The notes below the pieces were generated by a model. The model saw nothing but the letters and a program-made list of their open reading frames with translations, was not told the DNA's origin and did not search any database. This document shows, in pieces, positions 1 to 12,300 of a stretch of 64,000 bases of DNA. Each line of letters begins with the position of its first letter. The stretch's first letter is position 1. The position numbers were made by a program, and so were the translations under genes. The stretch comes from Coptis chinensis. Its lineage: Eukaryota; Streptophyta; Magnoliopsida; Ranunculales; Ranunculaceae. The DNA lies in the NCBI GenBank assembly GCA_015680905.1, contig CM027384.1, forward strand, positions 72,883,501 to 72,947,500, written 5' to 3'.

Positions 1-1869
1 CGGAGATGTTAGAAATCATAGGCTTTTATTTTGAGATTTAATACCTCCTTTTACAGTAGACTCTTTTATTCGATACAAGAATGAGATTTACTTTTCACCT
101 ATTTATTAGGGATTTTTTTCGATTTTGTTGGAAACTAGAAATTACCTGACTTCGTCACGATGCGCCGCAGGTTTACCGTCTATGTGCATGTTTATTATTG
201 TTCGTTTGACTTTACTTAAAATTTTCTGAAAACTCATTTAATTTGTGACGATATGCTAGAGGTAATATAACTTAAACTGATTTGACAACTAATTTTACTA
301 AACTTAATAGCTTCTATCACCCACCGAACACTCTCAACATAATTCAAATTGCCGAACTCGTACGTGGGTATATAACTTGTAACAACTATGGAATGCCACA
401 AAGAAAGGTTCGCACAATTAAACTGCCACGCACATTACGAAATGTACTCCACTTCCGCCCAAACATCTTATGAATGACTTAATGGAAGAACATCATGAAC
501 CCCTCCCAACCCTTTCAAGCTTTAGTCCAAACAGACAAAACATTAGACATCATCTACATTATCACACTCTCCATACATATTTTCCCTTGGTTAGGAATTC
601 TCCCAAGGAAAGAAACTTCAAACCAAGTCCAGTGTTAGCATCTGATTAGTCCCCAAATGTGCATTTTATTACCTTTACAATGTTTCAAATACGCCCTTCT
701 TATGTTTAATGAACAGACAACTTATAGCTTTTGCTACCGTTTGCAGGATACAGGCCATTTAGGATGCATATTCATAATACGTGCATTTTAGCACAAAAAT
801 GATGGCTATTTACGCTACTTGGGAAGATTCCAGCTTAGGAGTAACATTGTCGGAAAGTCAAAAGTCAAGTCAACTGTCAAAGTTAAAGACTCAAGGACTC
901 AATACTGAAAGCTACTGACTCAGGGACCTAAAGCAAAAATCAAGACTTCTATTGTATGGGCTTAGGTGAAAAGCCCATAAGATTGTTTCTAGAAGGAAGG
1001 GTATAATTATAAATGGTGTCCTATATAAACCAAAGAGATGTAGAGAATTAACCATCCAATGTTTTAGGGTCCAAACCATTTAGGAGTAGATTTAAGTAAT
1101 TTTACATTCAAGTCTTTTTATTTTATTTTAATTGCTTTATTTCAATTTCCAATGTTGTCTTTCAAGTTCTTCAATCAAAGTTCAATCAAGTTTCTTTCAC
1201 TACAAGTTCTTGTCTTCAGTGTCTTTCATTCATACTTTAATCTTGTTTTCATTTCATGTTTTAAACCCCATCCGTTCAACTAGTGTTTTCCACCATTAGA
1301 AAAGAGAGAGAGTTTTCAACCATCCAACCATTCCTCCCACCATAAGAATTTAAGATGAACAACAAACCCAACTCCCACTTTCTCAACTTGTCAGCATCCA
1401 TCTTGAGTTATATCAATTTAGATTTCTATGTCCTACATATTTTAGCACTGTAAAAACTTCTCAAGCAGTCTAGTAAGTAGTATAGCGCATATATTTGTCC
1501 CTAAAAACCTAACTCGTATTCTTTTTTTTTTTTTTTTTTTTTAAATGAACTCATACAATGTGAATGAATTGATTTAAATTGAATGAGCAATCCCAAAACC
1601 ATAAAATTTTGTCTATAACAGTGTCATATAACAACTCTTCATGGCTGAATGAAACATATATACTCTTATAATGCAATTGCTACGTTGCATTCGTTAGTAT
1701 TTGGCCTGGGTACCTGTAGTAGAAATTATTGTTTGTAAAAATTCTTTGCTAGCTCTTTCTACGTGATATTATAACTTCGTAAATTTGGTAAATTTCATTG
1801 TGTATTATAAGGGTTCTTATATAGACACCACTGATTTTACCAAGGGCACTACACACTAACCACAAAACA
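1..1869. other. Intergenic, no gene seen; possible old LTR around 848-1300
   Basis: AT-rich DNA with stops in all frames and no recognisable protein. From about 848 the sequence begins with TG and contains a TATA-like CTATATAAA near 1021, resembling a retrotransposon LTR promoter, but I found no paired LTR or target duplication. A T-run lies at about 1520-1543. Confidence 0.35.
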
Positions 1870-2640
1870 AACGGGTCCTAGATTTTTTTTTTTTTTTTTG
1901 AAACGTTTATGAGGGGTTTGGCAGACCCCAACCTGTATTAATCAAACTCTCTGGTACAACTTACCAATAGCATATTCCTCTACTATTACATTAAGCTCAT
2001 ACGTAAGAGGAGGCATGCTTACAAAAGTAACTCCAGGATTTATAATTCTATCCCGAGTAGTACTAGACTTAGCCATCAAGTCTGCCGCTTCTATTCTTTT
2101 CCCTATACACATGGGACACACTAACCGACCCACACTGGTTCATTAGCCTCCAGATGCCTTCCACTGTATCGAGACAGTACCAAGGGCTCATCTCCTGTCT
2201 GTTAATAACTTGGACTGCTCTTAGAGAATCGGATTCAACCAGAATCATATTACAGTTAACACTGAGAGCTGCCAGAAGACCCGCCTCAATTCCTTTTAAC
2301 TCTTGGATAATCACCGATCGTAAGTTCACATTTCCCATGTATAAGAGTATAGGAGACCCCTCATGGTTCCTCAATATACCGCCATAACCAGCACTATCTT
2401 CAGTCACCGACCCATCCGAATTAATCTTGACGAACCCAAAAGGTGGTTTGGTCCACTTAACTAGCTCAGACGCTCGCTGCCTTATAGTGATCTCAATACC
2501 AAGTCTCGAATCAAATTCTTTGTCATTTGAAGAAGAGTCCTCAGTGGACTTGATTACTCGCTGCAAGTAGGTTTTCATCTTCTCCATGATGTAGCTGCTA
2601 ATCGACTCTGCAGAATGCACTCTGCAGAACGGGTCCTAGA
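1870..2640 (-). mobile_element. 5'-truncated LINE (RNase H domain end) with 13-bp target-site duplication
   Basis: On the minus strand a 183-aa reading frame (2620-2069) carries the plant LINE-type RNase H fold: KINSDGS (first Asp), an ELKGIEAGLLAAL helix, and ILVESDS (another catalytic Asp). It then shifts frame into EAADLMAKSS, the normal end of this domain. The plus-strand T-run at about 1883-1900 is the poly(A) tail of a minus-strand insertion. The 13-mer AACGGGTCCTAGA occurs at both borders (1870-1882 and 2628-2640), which is the target-site duplication. The copy is about 745 bp, so most of the element (endonuclease and reverse transcriptase) was lost on insertion. It is non-functional. 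The intact duplication suggests a fairly recent insertion. Confidence 0.88.
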
Positions 2641-3207
2641 ATTAGGAATGAAAAGAATAATTTTTTAAAATAATTTATTAATAATCAAAACACAATTTTT
2701 CTTTTACAAAATTTCATAATATTCAAAAACAAACAAGAAAGATTTATAAAGTTTATTACTAATTGAAAATACCCATTGATTTATTGAAAAATGATTGAAT
2801 TATGAAAAAATTCAAAATTTGGAGGAACCCCAACACGAAAACAAATATGTCTCATAATAATTTACGAATCAAATCCATAATCATTTCTCCACATTATCAC
2901 AATTGAAATCAAAACAAAACTTTTAATGAAATTATTCAATAGCGCATTTGAATATACCCATTCGTTTAATTTTATGGAAAATGATTGAAATTTTGAATTT
3001 TGTCAACATTGAAAAGGCACATTGATTTAATTGAACGTAAGATAAAACCAAACTAACCAAAATTAAACAATTTTTTTTATATATAAAAAAAAAATCTTAA
3101 GTGGTGCCTATTTAATTTTCAAGTGGTGCCCATTTGGTCTTAGGGTCGTACGTCCATTTGGTTTTGTTTTGGGTGTGGGCAGCCCTTAGTAAAGTAAGTG
3201 GTACTGT
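2641..3207. other. Intergenic AT-rich DNA, nothing recognised
   Basis: Very AT-rich, with no coding potential and no structured repeat that I can support. Confidence 0.4.
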
Positions 3208-3467
3208 CTTTGGGTATGTTTGGCAACCAAGATTTTAGGGTGGAATTCATAATATATTTCCGAAATTTAAGAATCACCCTGTTTGGCAATCTTTTCTGCA
3301 CTTAAATGGAAACCTCAAATCCCCAAAATCAAGGAATTGTAAGTTTCTATAGGGGCAGAAACTTGAGATTTCCATATATTCAGGAATTTTAACTACTTAA
3401 AATTGTAAGTCTTGGAATTATATTTTCAATTCCAATTCCAAATGAAAACTTCCAAACAGACCCAAAG
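3208..3467. mobile_element. Small inverted-repeat element (MITE-like)
   Basis: The left end CTTTGGGTATGTTTGG and the right end CCAAACAGACCCAAAG are near-perfect inverted repeats about 260 bp apart, with no coding capacity between them. This is the architecture of a non-autonomous DNA transposon. I could not identify a convincing target duplication, so the superfamily is open. Confidence 0.5.
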
Positions 3468-3665
3468 GTTGGGCCTAATTTGGCCTTGCAATCATATAAT
3501 CTTAAATTACCATATTAGTTTTCAACTCAACCTAATTTAGTTAGAGAATGACAATTTAAATTTCAGCGTGTATTATATAAGGTTGGGCCTAATTTGGCCT
3601 TGCAATCATATCATCTTAAGTTACCATATTAGTTTTCAGCTCAACCTAATTTAGTGAGTGAATAC
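3467..3665. repeat. 114-bp tandem duplication
   Basis: A segment starting GGTTGGGCCTAATTTGGCC at 3467 is repeated at 3581 with only a few substitutions. A shorter third match (AATTTGGC..ATGCATTCA) follows at about 3667. It is non-coding. Confidence 0.7.
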
Positions 3666-3699
3666 CTAATTTGGCTATGCATTCACCTATTGTTTAGCA

Positions 3700-5620
3700 C
3701 ATGTACCATACCAACTCAACCAAATTTAATAAGAGAATGCCTTATTAATTTCTAGCGGATACAATTTCTTCTGGAATTAATTACTATTGTTTGATCTTTT
3801 TGTTCCCTAATAATTTGGCTTTAATTAAGTCTTAATTAGTTTCCTTATTAGACTTCTATTACTTTATTTTAGTCAACACAAATCTCGAGGCAAGAGATTT
3901 AATCTCAACCACCACTTAGCTTTCACAAGATCAAATCCAGACCACCACTCAGAACAACCCTATATTGAATATTGATATTGATTTGAGGCCTTCTCAAACT
4001 CAAGTCCTTAAGCAATTTCCTAACTCGTCTATGGAAGGGACAAGCCGACTCTTTCTTGTCCTAATGTAAAATTTGACATTAGGAAAGAAACAAGTTGAAT
4101 CTGGTTGGCCACAATATATATACCCAAATAGGAATTTCAAATTCCACTCAATCAATCGTATGATTCCACTCAAACCCCATATAAACTCGATTGAGTCATC
4201 ACTTATTTTTATTGTGGCCATTTTACCACTTCAAGCCATACTTTGGGCTCAGACATTTAGGTGGCTTATTATTAAGGGCAATATTCATTGTGGACAATGT
4301 GGTGGATGGTTATAAATTTGGTAAAAATATGAGCAAAGCTCGCTCTTAAGGTATTGATTTGGCATAGCAATTCCACATTGGTTTAGAAGTTGTTTAATAT
4401 TATGGATAAATTGTTTAAGATTACAGGTTGGGATCTACCATAACCCAAAATATATTCAAAAAAAGATAATGGATAAACTTTATAGGGTCATATATACTTG
4501 TGTGAAAGCTTTTTTAAGAAACTTTGAGATTCGGACACAAATGGGTCCAGTTGATTTTGGTTTGGACTTGGCAAGAACATAACTACCCACACAAATTGGA
4601 TAGATAACTCATACAACATCTAACAAAACTCCTCTTAATTAACATTCAGTTGACCGGATTGTGGGTCCCACACACGCTAGGTACCCACCTAACCACATAC
4701 ACAAGGCGACCTTACACCCAACCCAATAATGGGTTATTATTTCATTTAAATTGGAATCAAAATCGGGGAAGTATATATCAATATGGAGGATAAATTTGGA
4801 AAGCATCTGATGCCAGATAAATATGCCAGACTACAATTGCCACGTACCCTAAATATGTATGCATGCTTTTAAAAAACCATGTATTGAGATTTGAAATCTA
4901 ATACTTTTCCATTAAAGCTCGCCTCTACTCAATCTTTATATGAAACCATTGATAATTTTCTTCTCACATTTTGTTTTCTTTTTCTGAAACCATTCTGACG
5001 GATAATGGAAGAAGAGCCCGATTATACTAAAAAGAAAGCATATGTAAGTATCCGCCTCCAAAACATTCTCTATATATGTTTTACAATATTGTACTACATT
5101 TTTCTTCGCTATTTGATCACAATTTTTTGCTCATCTTAGATGACAAACATTTCTTGTGGTAAGAAAAGATACATTTAGATTTCTCCATGTTGTAGCAAGT
5201 AGTCACAATAAAAAAACTAAGTACGACACCATTTGGTCGTTTATTTGAAATTTAATCATTCTTATTATTAAGATATGTCTAAAAACTTTCATTGCAATTC
5301 CCTTTCGTATTAAAAAAAATGAAAATAAAAACATATATGTTATCCACCATACAATAAAGCCATACATATATTTCTTATATATATAATACAGTAAAGCCAT
5401 GTATACTTATCTATCTATTACATACTATCCTACATTAACGAGAATTGTCATACATGTTTGGTGATCGATTCCACAAACTTACCATTTTTTTTAATTAATC
5501 AAAACGTACATTGTTTCAAAGTAATATTTTCTGTTTTAAAAGCAAATATATATTATAGGACAACTTTGTTGGAATTTCTAAAAAAAAAAAAAAAAAACAC
5601 ACGAAATATTTAAGGGCAGG
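3700..5620. other. Intergenic, no gene seen
   Basis: AT-rich DNA. The short reading frames at 4000-4315 overlap on opposite strands and resemble no family, so I do not call them. An A-run lies at 5580-5597. Confidence 0.4.
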
Positions 5621-5629
5621 TAGATAGGG

Positions 5630-6850
5630 ATGGTCATTGAGTAGAGCTACTCACGAGTAACTCGAGCTCGACTCTCTTTTCTTTTTGTTGAAAGGGTAAT
5701 TGATTAATATAGTAAACGAATGAAAATAATGTTACAAGGGAGTGAGTTAAGATAGTAGTAGATGACTTGCAATAACATGTCACTGATTTGTCATTACATT
5801 ACAAAACAATAATAGGTATTGTGTTGGTTCTCGAGATTAAGCATGAAACTCAGTCTTGAGTCCCACCACATTTGTGTCCCTTTAGCCATATTTGCTCCAT
5901 GTCGTGCACACCTATCTGCCCATAAGTTGGTCTCCCTCCAGGTTGTGGTGATGTTAATCCATTATGCCTTTTCTTTTAGTGATGACCATACTGCTTTTGC
6001 TCATCACCAATGCACGTACTCTATCCTTTTGAAATGATTGTACTGCTAATTTGGAGTAAGATTTGATCCAAATCTTGCTCCACCCTAGTTTTAGAGCTTT
6101 CTTTATGCCCTCTGTAATGACTATAGTCTCAACAATGTGATTTGTTGTTTTTATCGGAAAAAAAAACTATGTGATTTGTTGAGACTCTAAGCCCGGCCTC
6201 CAACTGTTGCACCAAGAAAAGCACCATTGTGGTCTCTATATACCGTTTCCCAACCTGAGTTGTTTGGGTTCCCTTTGGAGCACCCGTCAATGACGTGTTT
6301 TCTTTAATCATATCAAGTGGAGGAGTGGCCCGGTAGCATTCAAGGATTTGTGGAGCCTTTCTGAGCTTGTGTTGTAGGTGTAACGTATGTAAGATGGATA
6401 CGTCCTGCACAGCCCATCGAAGGCTCGATTCAAACTTGTCCGCACAAAAGTATGAGTCAAAGCAAGCTTGAACTTAATTTAAAATTCGTTCTAGATAGCG
6501 AGTAACTCGAGTTCGAGCTCATGAGCTACTCATTTTATAAGTCCATATCCAATATATAATTCATAATTTATACTCTTTCTATTCTTTATACCCAACTATA
6601 ATTTACAATTTATACCACTTTTAATGTTTTATACACATTTTTTTTTCGAGTTCAAACGAGCATAGCTGAGCTTGAGCTTGAGCCTGTAGTGCAAAATGAG
6701 TCGAGCTTGAGCTATTAGTAGAATTGGATGAGTCGAGTTTGAGCCCAATATTAAACTTGAAGTCGAGTTCGAGTCGAGCCTCTACAGGTGCGAGTCGAGC
6801 TTGAGCATGACAAAACTCTACTCAGGTAGCTCGATGACCGGCTACTAGTG
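5630..6850. mobile_element. CTCGAG-rich hAT-like non-autonomous element with nested LINE fragment
   Basis: The left end (GGTCATTGAGTAGAGCTACTC, about 5634) and right end (..CTCTACTCAGGTAGCTCGATGACC, about 6810-6838) are imperfect inverted repeats. Between them lie many copies of GAGCTCGAG/GAGCTTGAGC-type words, a composition common in plant hAT-like elements. The centre (about 5690-6420) is a LINE fragment on the minus strand, described separately. The target duplication is not clear. Confidence 0.5.
5680..6420 (-). mobile_element. LINE RNase H remnant nested in the hAT-like element
   Basis: Reading the minus strand, pieces in different frames give PPLDMIK followed by an NT-x-GAPKG-like stretch (start of a LINE RNase H domain), then GAFLGATVGG-like residues. 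At about 5925-5890 comes ADRCARHGANMA, the characteristic end of the same domain. Frameshifts separate the pieces, so it is a dead 3' fragment. A T-rich stretch near 5677-5690 is consistent with a degraded poly(A) tail. Confidence 0.65.
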
Positions 6851-7600
6851 GATCTAAATAACTAAAAGCATCAATTTGATGTTTTTTCATTGGCTACTAG
6901 TGGATCTAAACGTACATAAATAATTTTTCTAAAGTAGTTTATAGTTTATTTATTCTAAAACTAAGCAATGAATAATTGTTCAAGCCTTAAATGACCTTGT
7001 TGTCGTGGTTGGGCCAAAGTCCAGAGTGATAAAATTCCTTTTTTTTATTATTTTTTTTTTTATCAATTTTAAAGCCTATTTATAATTTAATTGTGGTTGA
7101 TGCTTATAACCCACGTAACTTCATGTAAAGAAATGATATAAGATATGATGGAATCTAATCCAAGACCTCCAAATACAACCACAGATTTAACAGAGATTGG
7201 GCATAAAGCCCACAGTTCCAATTTAATTATGGATAAAAGACATTGACTTTTGTAATTATGTCAAAAGCCCACCTGATCCATTTGTTGGTAATATTACAAA
7301 TTTGTCCTTTACCCCGTCTTCCGACCCAAACAAAAATCTAAATAAATCAAAATTGGAAAACTAAAAAACAAATCCTAGTTCCCCCAAATTGAACCGAAAG
7401 TGCAACATAGAAATCCAAAATGAAGGAAATTGATGATGATTTGGTTGATTTTGTGCAACAAAAATCGAGATCTATTCGAAACAAACTACAACCAACTTCT
7501 AAAAACATTGAGAAACTAAATTTTCATCTTCATATATATGTTTAATTTACATTCAACCCATTGTTAATTTCACACTCTAGGGTTTCGATTAAAGTAACAT
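6851..7600. other. Intergenic, short direct repeat only
   Basis: The 19-mer GGCTACTAGTGGATCTAAA occurs at about 6839 and again at about 6892. Otherwise this is AT-rich sequence with no gene that I can support. Confidence 0.4.
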
Positions 7601-7639
7601 TTGCAACAATGAGATAGTGCTAGAGAGTGTTGGGTCGAA

Positions 7640-8180
7640 TGCAACATGAGTGTTGCACTGAAATCAACACTGCAAATTGGAAATACATTTACATTAATCT
7701 AATATGTTGGTTTATGTTTTATTTTGTGCTTTAGTTGAACTTGCTTCTTGCGTAGCTGAACATGAGGCTTAATTGCTCATGTTTGTTGTTTGATTTTACA
7801 TGTTTTCCACTACAACATGGATGTTGCACTGTCAACTCTACTATAACATGGATGTTGCATTGTGAACTACTACTACAACATGGGGCAAGGTGCAACATGG
7901 ATGTTGCAGTGTCAATTCTACTATAACATGGATGTTGCATGGATGTGCAATGCTAAACTACTACATATAACAACATGGGGTAAGGTGCAACATGGATGTT
8001 GCACTATCAATTACTACATGGACATTGTGAACAACTATCGCAATATGAATGCCAACTCCAACTCTAGTGCAACATGGATGTGCAATGCTAATTACTACTA
8101 CATATAACAACCACTGTCAACTCCCACTGTAATATGGATATTGCACTATCAACTCTACTGCAACATGGATGTTGCATTAC
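7640..8180. repeat. Array of short palindromes TGCAACAT-N2-ATGTTGCA
   Basis: About nine copies of a 16-18 bp near-palindrome occur within 540 bp. Perfect TGCAACATGGATGTTGCA copies sit near 7891, 7988 and 8160. Variants sit near 7640, 7812, 7850, 7925, 8070 and 8128. Copies are separated by similar short spacers of the type CTGTCAACTCTACTATAA, so it is a degenerate tandem array of hairpin-forming units. Related half-sites (GCAACATCAAAGTTGCA) recur at 8907-9000. The apparent reading frames through the array are repetitive and are not called as genes. Confidence 0.75.
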
Positions 8181-8269
8181 AACATGAACTCACACTTGAC
8201 ACCGAAGTTCAACAAAATGAATGTTGCAATTGCTAATTCAACATGCATCATGGTTTGAAAATAAATACA

Positions 8270-9323
8270 CTTATAAATAACTAAGTGCAAAAAACAAAAC
8301 TACTATTAGGTAGCAACCACTTTCAATTCTTCAAATTTGAAGAAATGCGCCGGAACTCGAATTCCAATGTTGCATTGTGGTCGTGATAACTCTCGCGATT
8401 CTTGTTCGCAAACTGAGGTTTGATGGATGTTGCATCTAATGTCGCCCCAAGTTTTTTTACTACTACAACATCCAAAACAACATCACACTTGAATGTCGCG
8501 TGAGTTTTTTGAAGTTCTTTTAACGACAAATGAATGTTGCAATTAATGTCATCAGGTCATCTCAAATAAACATGAATATTTCTTGGGTTTAGAAAATAAA
8601 TACACTTATAAATAACTAAGACTGCACAAAAACAACATATAAGCAATCAAAATGATAGCTATCGTAAATCCTATTGTTTAGGAGTAATAACATTAATTTC
8701 TTTATAAACCTACTATAAATTTCGATTAGATGACATACAAATGTTATCATCGCAAACACTACCATCGAACCATATTTCTTTTCTAACTAAAACTAGTAGT
8801 AATAACTGGCCAGATGTAGATGGATTTCAACCATCGCCCTCTCACTTAACAATAATTCTACAAAATAAAAAATAAAAAAAATGACACATTCAACCAACAC
8901 AGTGACATGGCACTGCAACATCAAAGTTGCACCATGAAAAACCACCACTGCAACATCAAAGTTGCACTATGAAAAACCACCACTGCAACATCAATGATGC
9001 ATTGAAAACTTTCTTCCCTCCTCGAACCCCATCTCCACATCGAGTCCAGTGGGATCTCACTCGCTCACTAGACCGTGCCTATTTAAGGCCCAACTGTAAT
9101 TGGGCTAGGGTGAGCTTGTCCTATTTGCAGACAAGTTGGTGAAGGTCAAAGGGCTTAGAAAAGCAAGTCAAAACTTGTTTTATACGTTTCATTGCCATAT
9201 AAAAAACTTTTTTCGCGGCAAAAATTGTAACCCTTGTTCTCACAGATTCCATTAAGTGATGAGAATTTTATTCACTGTAGAATGGTAACTAGGGTATTGA
9301 GTGTTACAAACCTTATACTAATA
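8270..9323. other. Upstream region of the ADA3-like gene
   Basis: AT-rich, with three spaced GCAACATCAA(A/T)G(T/A)TGCA units at about 8907-9003. No exon could be identified confidently, but upstream non-coding or N-terminal exons of the next gene could lie here. Confidence 0.35.
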
Positions 9324-12300
9324 ATGGAATCTGAGAAGCAAGAATGTTTTAAAGCAATTGCGGTAAAGACCTTTAACAAGGCCAGGTATATTTCTCAACT
9401 AAACTGATTAGACATAAAATTTTATTGTTATAACATGCCAAGTCTGAAAGTGGATGTTTATATTGCTTATTGGTTCTCTCTCCATTTTATTTCAGTCGGA
9501 AGGTAGTAGAGATGCTTTATCAAGGCAACATGTGGTCATGGAGAAGGGTAGATATGTTCTCATCAAGACCGACAGTGGAACTTCAGTTCAATTTGAAGAA
9601 CTGGATGATGAAAAGATGGGATACGAGAAGAAAATGATGAGCAAACAAGTTTCTGTACAGGAAAGTGGAAAGAAAGGCTTGGATGATGCGTTCGAACCTA
9701 GGTCAAGGTCTTTCCATGCCTATGAGTTTGGGTAACTTCATTTGCACTTTTGTAGCTCATATGCTTGTCTTCATTAACTCTAGATCATCATTCTATACAT
9801 AAAACTTTGTATACTTTGGCATAACCGCATTGCAAACAAGATTTTTATATGTCACAAACTATTCTTGTACCAATAAGCCATTAGATGCTCCTCTCGAGGT
9901 TGCACACTGGGAAAATGGCAAGACACCTCTGTTTTTTATTTTTTTTATTTTTTTTTATTTTTCTTTAGGGGGGGGGGGGTGTTGTTCCCGGAAGAGAACA
10001 AATGAGAAACTGTTGCTACAACACATGGTCGTGGATGAGACCCTTACAAGTGACAACTTTCTCACTTGTAAGTAGGTGGAGAATTGGTTTCTCAAGCTGG
10101 TGAATTAACAAGGAAGATTTCAGCACACTTTGAGAGTTTCTTTGTATTAAAGAGATATGAGTGGTCATCTTGACAGGTTTTAGATGCTGGCTGGTGTTTC
10201 TTGGGTATATATGTAGATTCCCTATGCATTTGAAAATGGTTAACCATAGAAAACGAAGGGATCTTAGTGACAGTTATGGGCTTAGGTTTCTTTTGACCTG
10301 ATCCTATGGACCAGAGATATGATGATTTTAAGGTTAGGGTGGGAATCAGGAAATGTTATACTGGCTTAACTTTTCCTTATGTCCGAGTAGAATTTCTCCA
10401 GGATCGAATGACAGTTATGGGCTTGGGTTTCTGTGATATACTAGGGACCGGAGATCCGATGATTTCATTGTAAGGTAGGAAAATGTGATGTTGGCTTTAA
10501 ATCTACTTGTATCCATGTATACTAGTGCAACTTTTTCCTTCGCAATGAAGGACACCGCAAAATAAAAAGTTGGAGACCCATGTGTCCAACAAGTTTGTAT
10601 CCTTAAGCAACTAATAAGCAAAAAACTTTCATCCTCGACTTCTTAAGTTACGTTCAAAATGTGTGTCATATTTGACCATATTGAAAGAAGGGTCATGTAT
10701 TTTTTCTTCTTTATGATGACCACCACTGCTCTTAACTTACTCTTTGTTGGAAGTTTAGGCATTTTGTAACCAATTGTATGTGCCCCATGTTTCGTGCATA
10801 GTTCTCTAGGGCTAGAGAAAGGAAACTTTATTCCTGGATTTTACTTATTCAATAATGATAACATTAACAAATTACACCTCTTTCAGCTCAGGGTCTTCTC
10901 AAGGAATTGGTGTACTAAGCGAGTATGCTGGTACTTCAAAACCTACTCATTCAAACACCTTCACAGTACCCAGGAACAACTTGGGTTATACCTCTCTTTC
11001 TTGTCAGACATGGGACAGTATGGATGGTTTAAATGAGAGAATTGTAGCTCAAGGAAATAGCAAGTAAGTCTAACCGCTTCAGATACTTATGATAAATGCT
11101 GATTTATAACGTTTTCTTTTCGTAACTCTAAAAAGTTTGATAGAACCGTCTCTAGGAATTTTGAATAAGGCTATAATGACTGTTGATGAAAATTGAGAAG
11201 TCATAAGCTATAGAGAAGAACATATAGTAATACAGAGATCAATGAACGTGCTCTCTTATTTGATCATCCTCATGATTTGTGATTTCTTCATGCGTCATAT
11301 ATGTTTTTCCAGGTATATTGTTCGAAAGGGTGATCAGGTTAGTCTAGATACAACACAAATTTCTTCTAATGCAAATCACATGGCTTCTAGTGCAAGAGTG
11401 GCAAACTCATCTTTAAACTTCCTTCACACTCCTGAGACCCTTGATGAGCGGACACAGCTCCCCTGCTCAAAAACATTTGAGTCGCTGAATCTAGAGAACT
11501 TTCAGAAGCGCATTATGCCGAAAGGGCCATCTTCATACCCTATGATTCAGTTGGTTGATCACAGACCCCAGAAAATCTCACAGAAAAGGAGGGAAGATCT
11601 ATTTTCAAATCGTGATGAAGCTCAGTTATCTTTTGAAGGAGTTCCACCACCAGATACTGCTACAATTTTAACATGTATCAGTCCTAATGAACCAGAAGTT
11701 CCCAGGATGGTATCGAGTAGCATTCAGCTGGTCAGAATGGATTCTGAAGACGTTCTATCTCCGGCCTTTATGTTTGAAAGCAAGGAACCCAGCGCTGGTG
11801 AAAACAGATTGAACCAAAACGAAATGCATAATGACAAGGAAGAGGACAGAGCAGCTAACGCTGTACATAAAGTTGGGCCTCTTATGCTGCCTGCAAAGAA
11901 GAATACAGTACTTGATGAACAAATGAGACATGGAGTACAGAGAGGAGGACAGTATGAAAGGGTTTTATCAATCTCACGAGATTTCATTCCTCAAACAAAA
12001 CAAATGTTGGAGAATCCACCAGCAAGAAACGCACTGCAGAGCAAGAAACAGTATTCAAATAACAATAGAAGGTACTATTATATTCGTTAAACTCAAAATT
12101 GCAGCTGTGACTTTAAAATAAGATATTGATTTGCCACATTTTACTTTGTCTTTAGGAAAGTGGACCATTCGCCTTTAAAAGAGCTCTCAGGTTGCAATGA
12201 TTTTAAACATCCTGGCGCCGCTTATAATGGTGGTTCCTCTGATCCTACTAATAGTATGTTAAACATGTGGCGTCAATTATGTCTATTCCCGCAGTTTTCC

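Noticed and set aside
7731-8107. Overlapping frames on both strands rich in Cys, His, Asn, Met
   Set aside because: They are the palindrome array translated; the repeat explains them.
11724-11987. 87-aa minus-strand frame within the ADA3-like gene
   Set aside because: Antisense to the largest well-supported exon of that gene.
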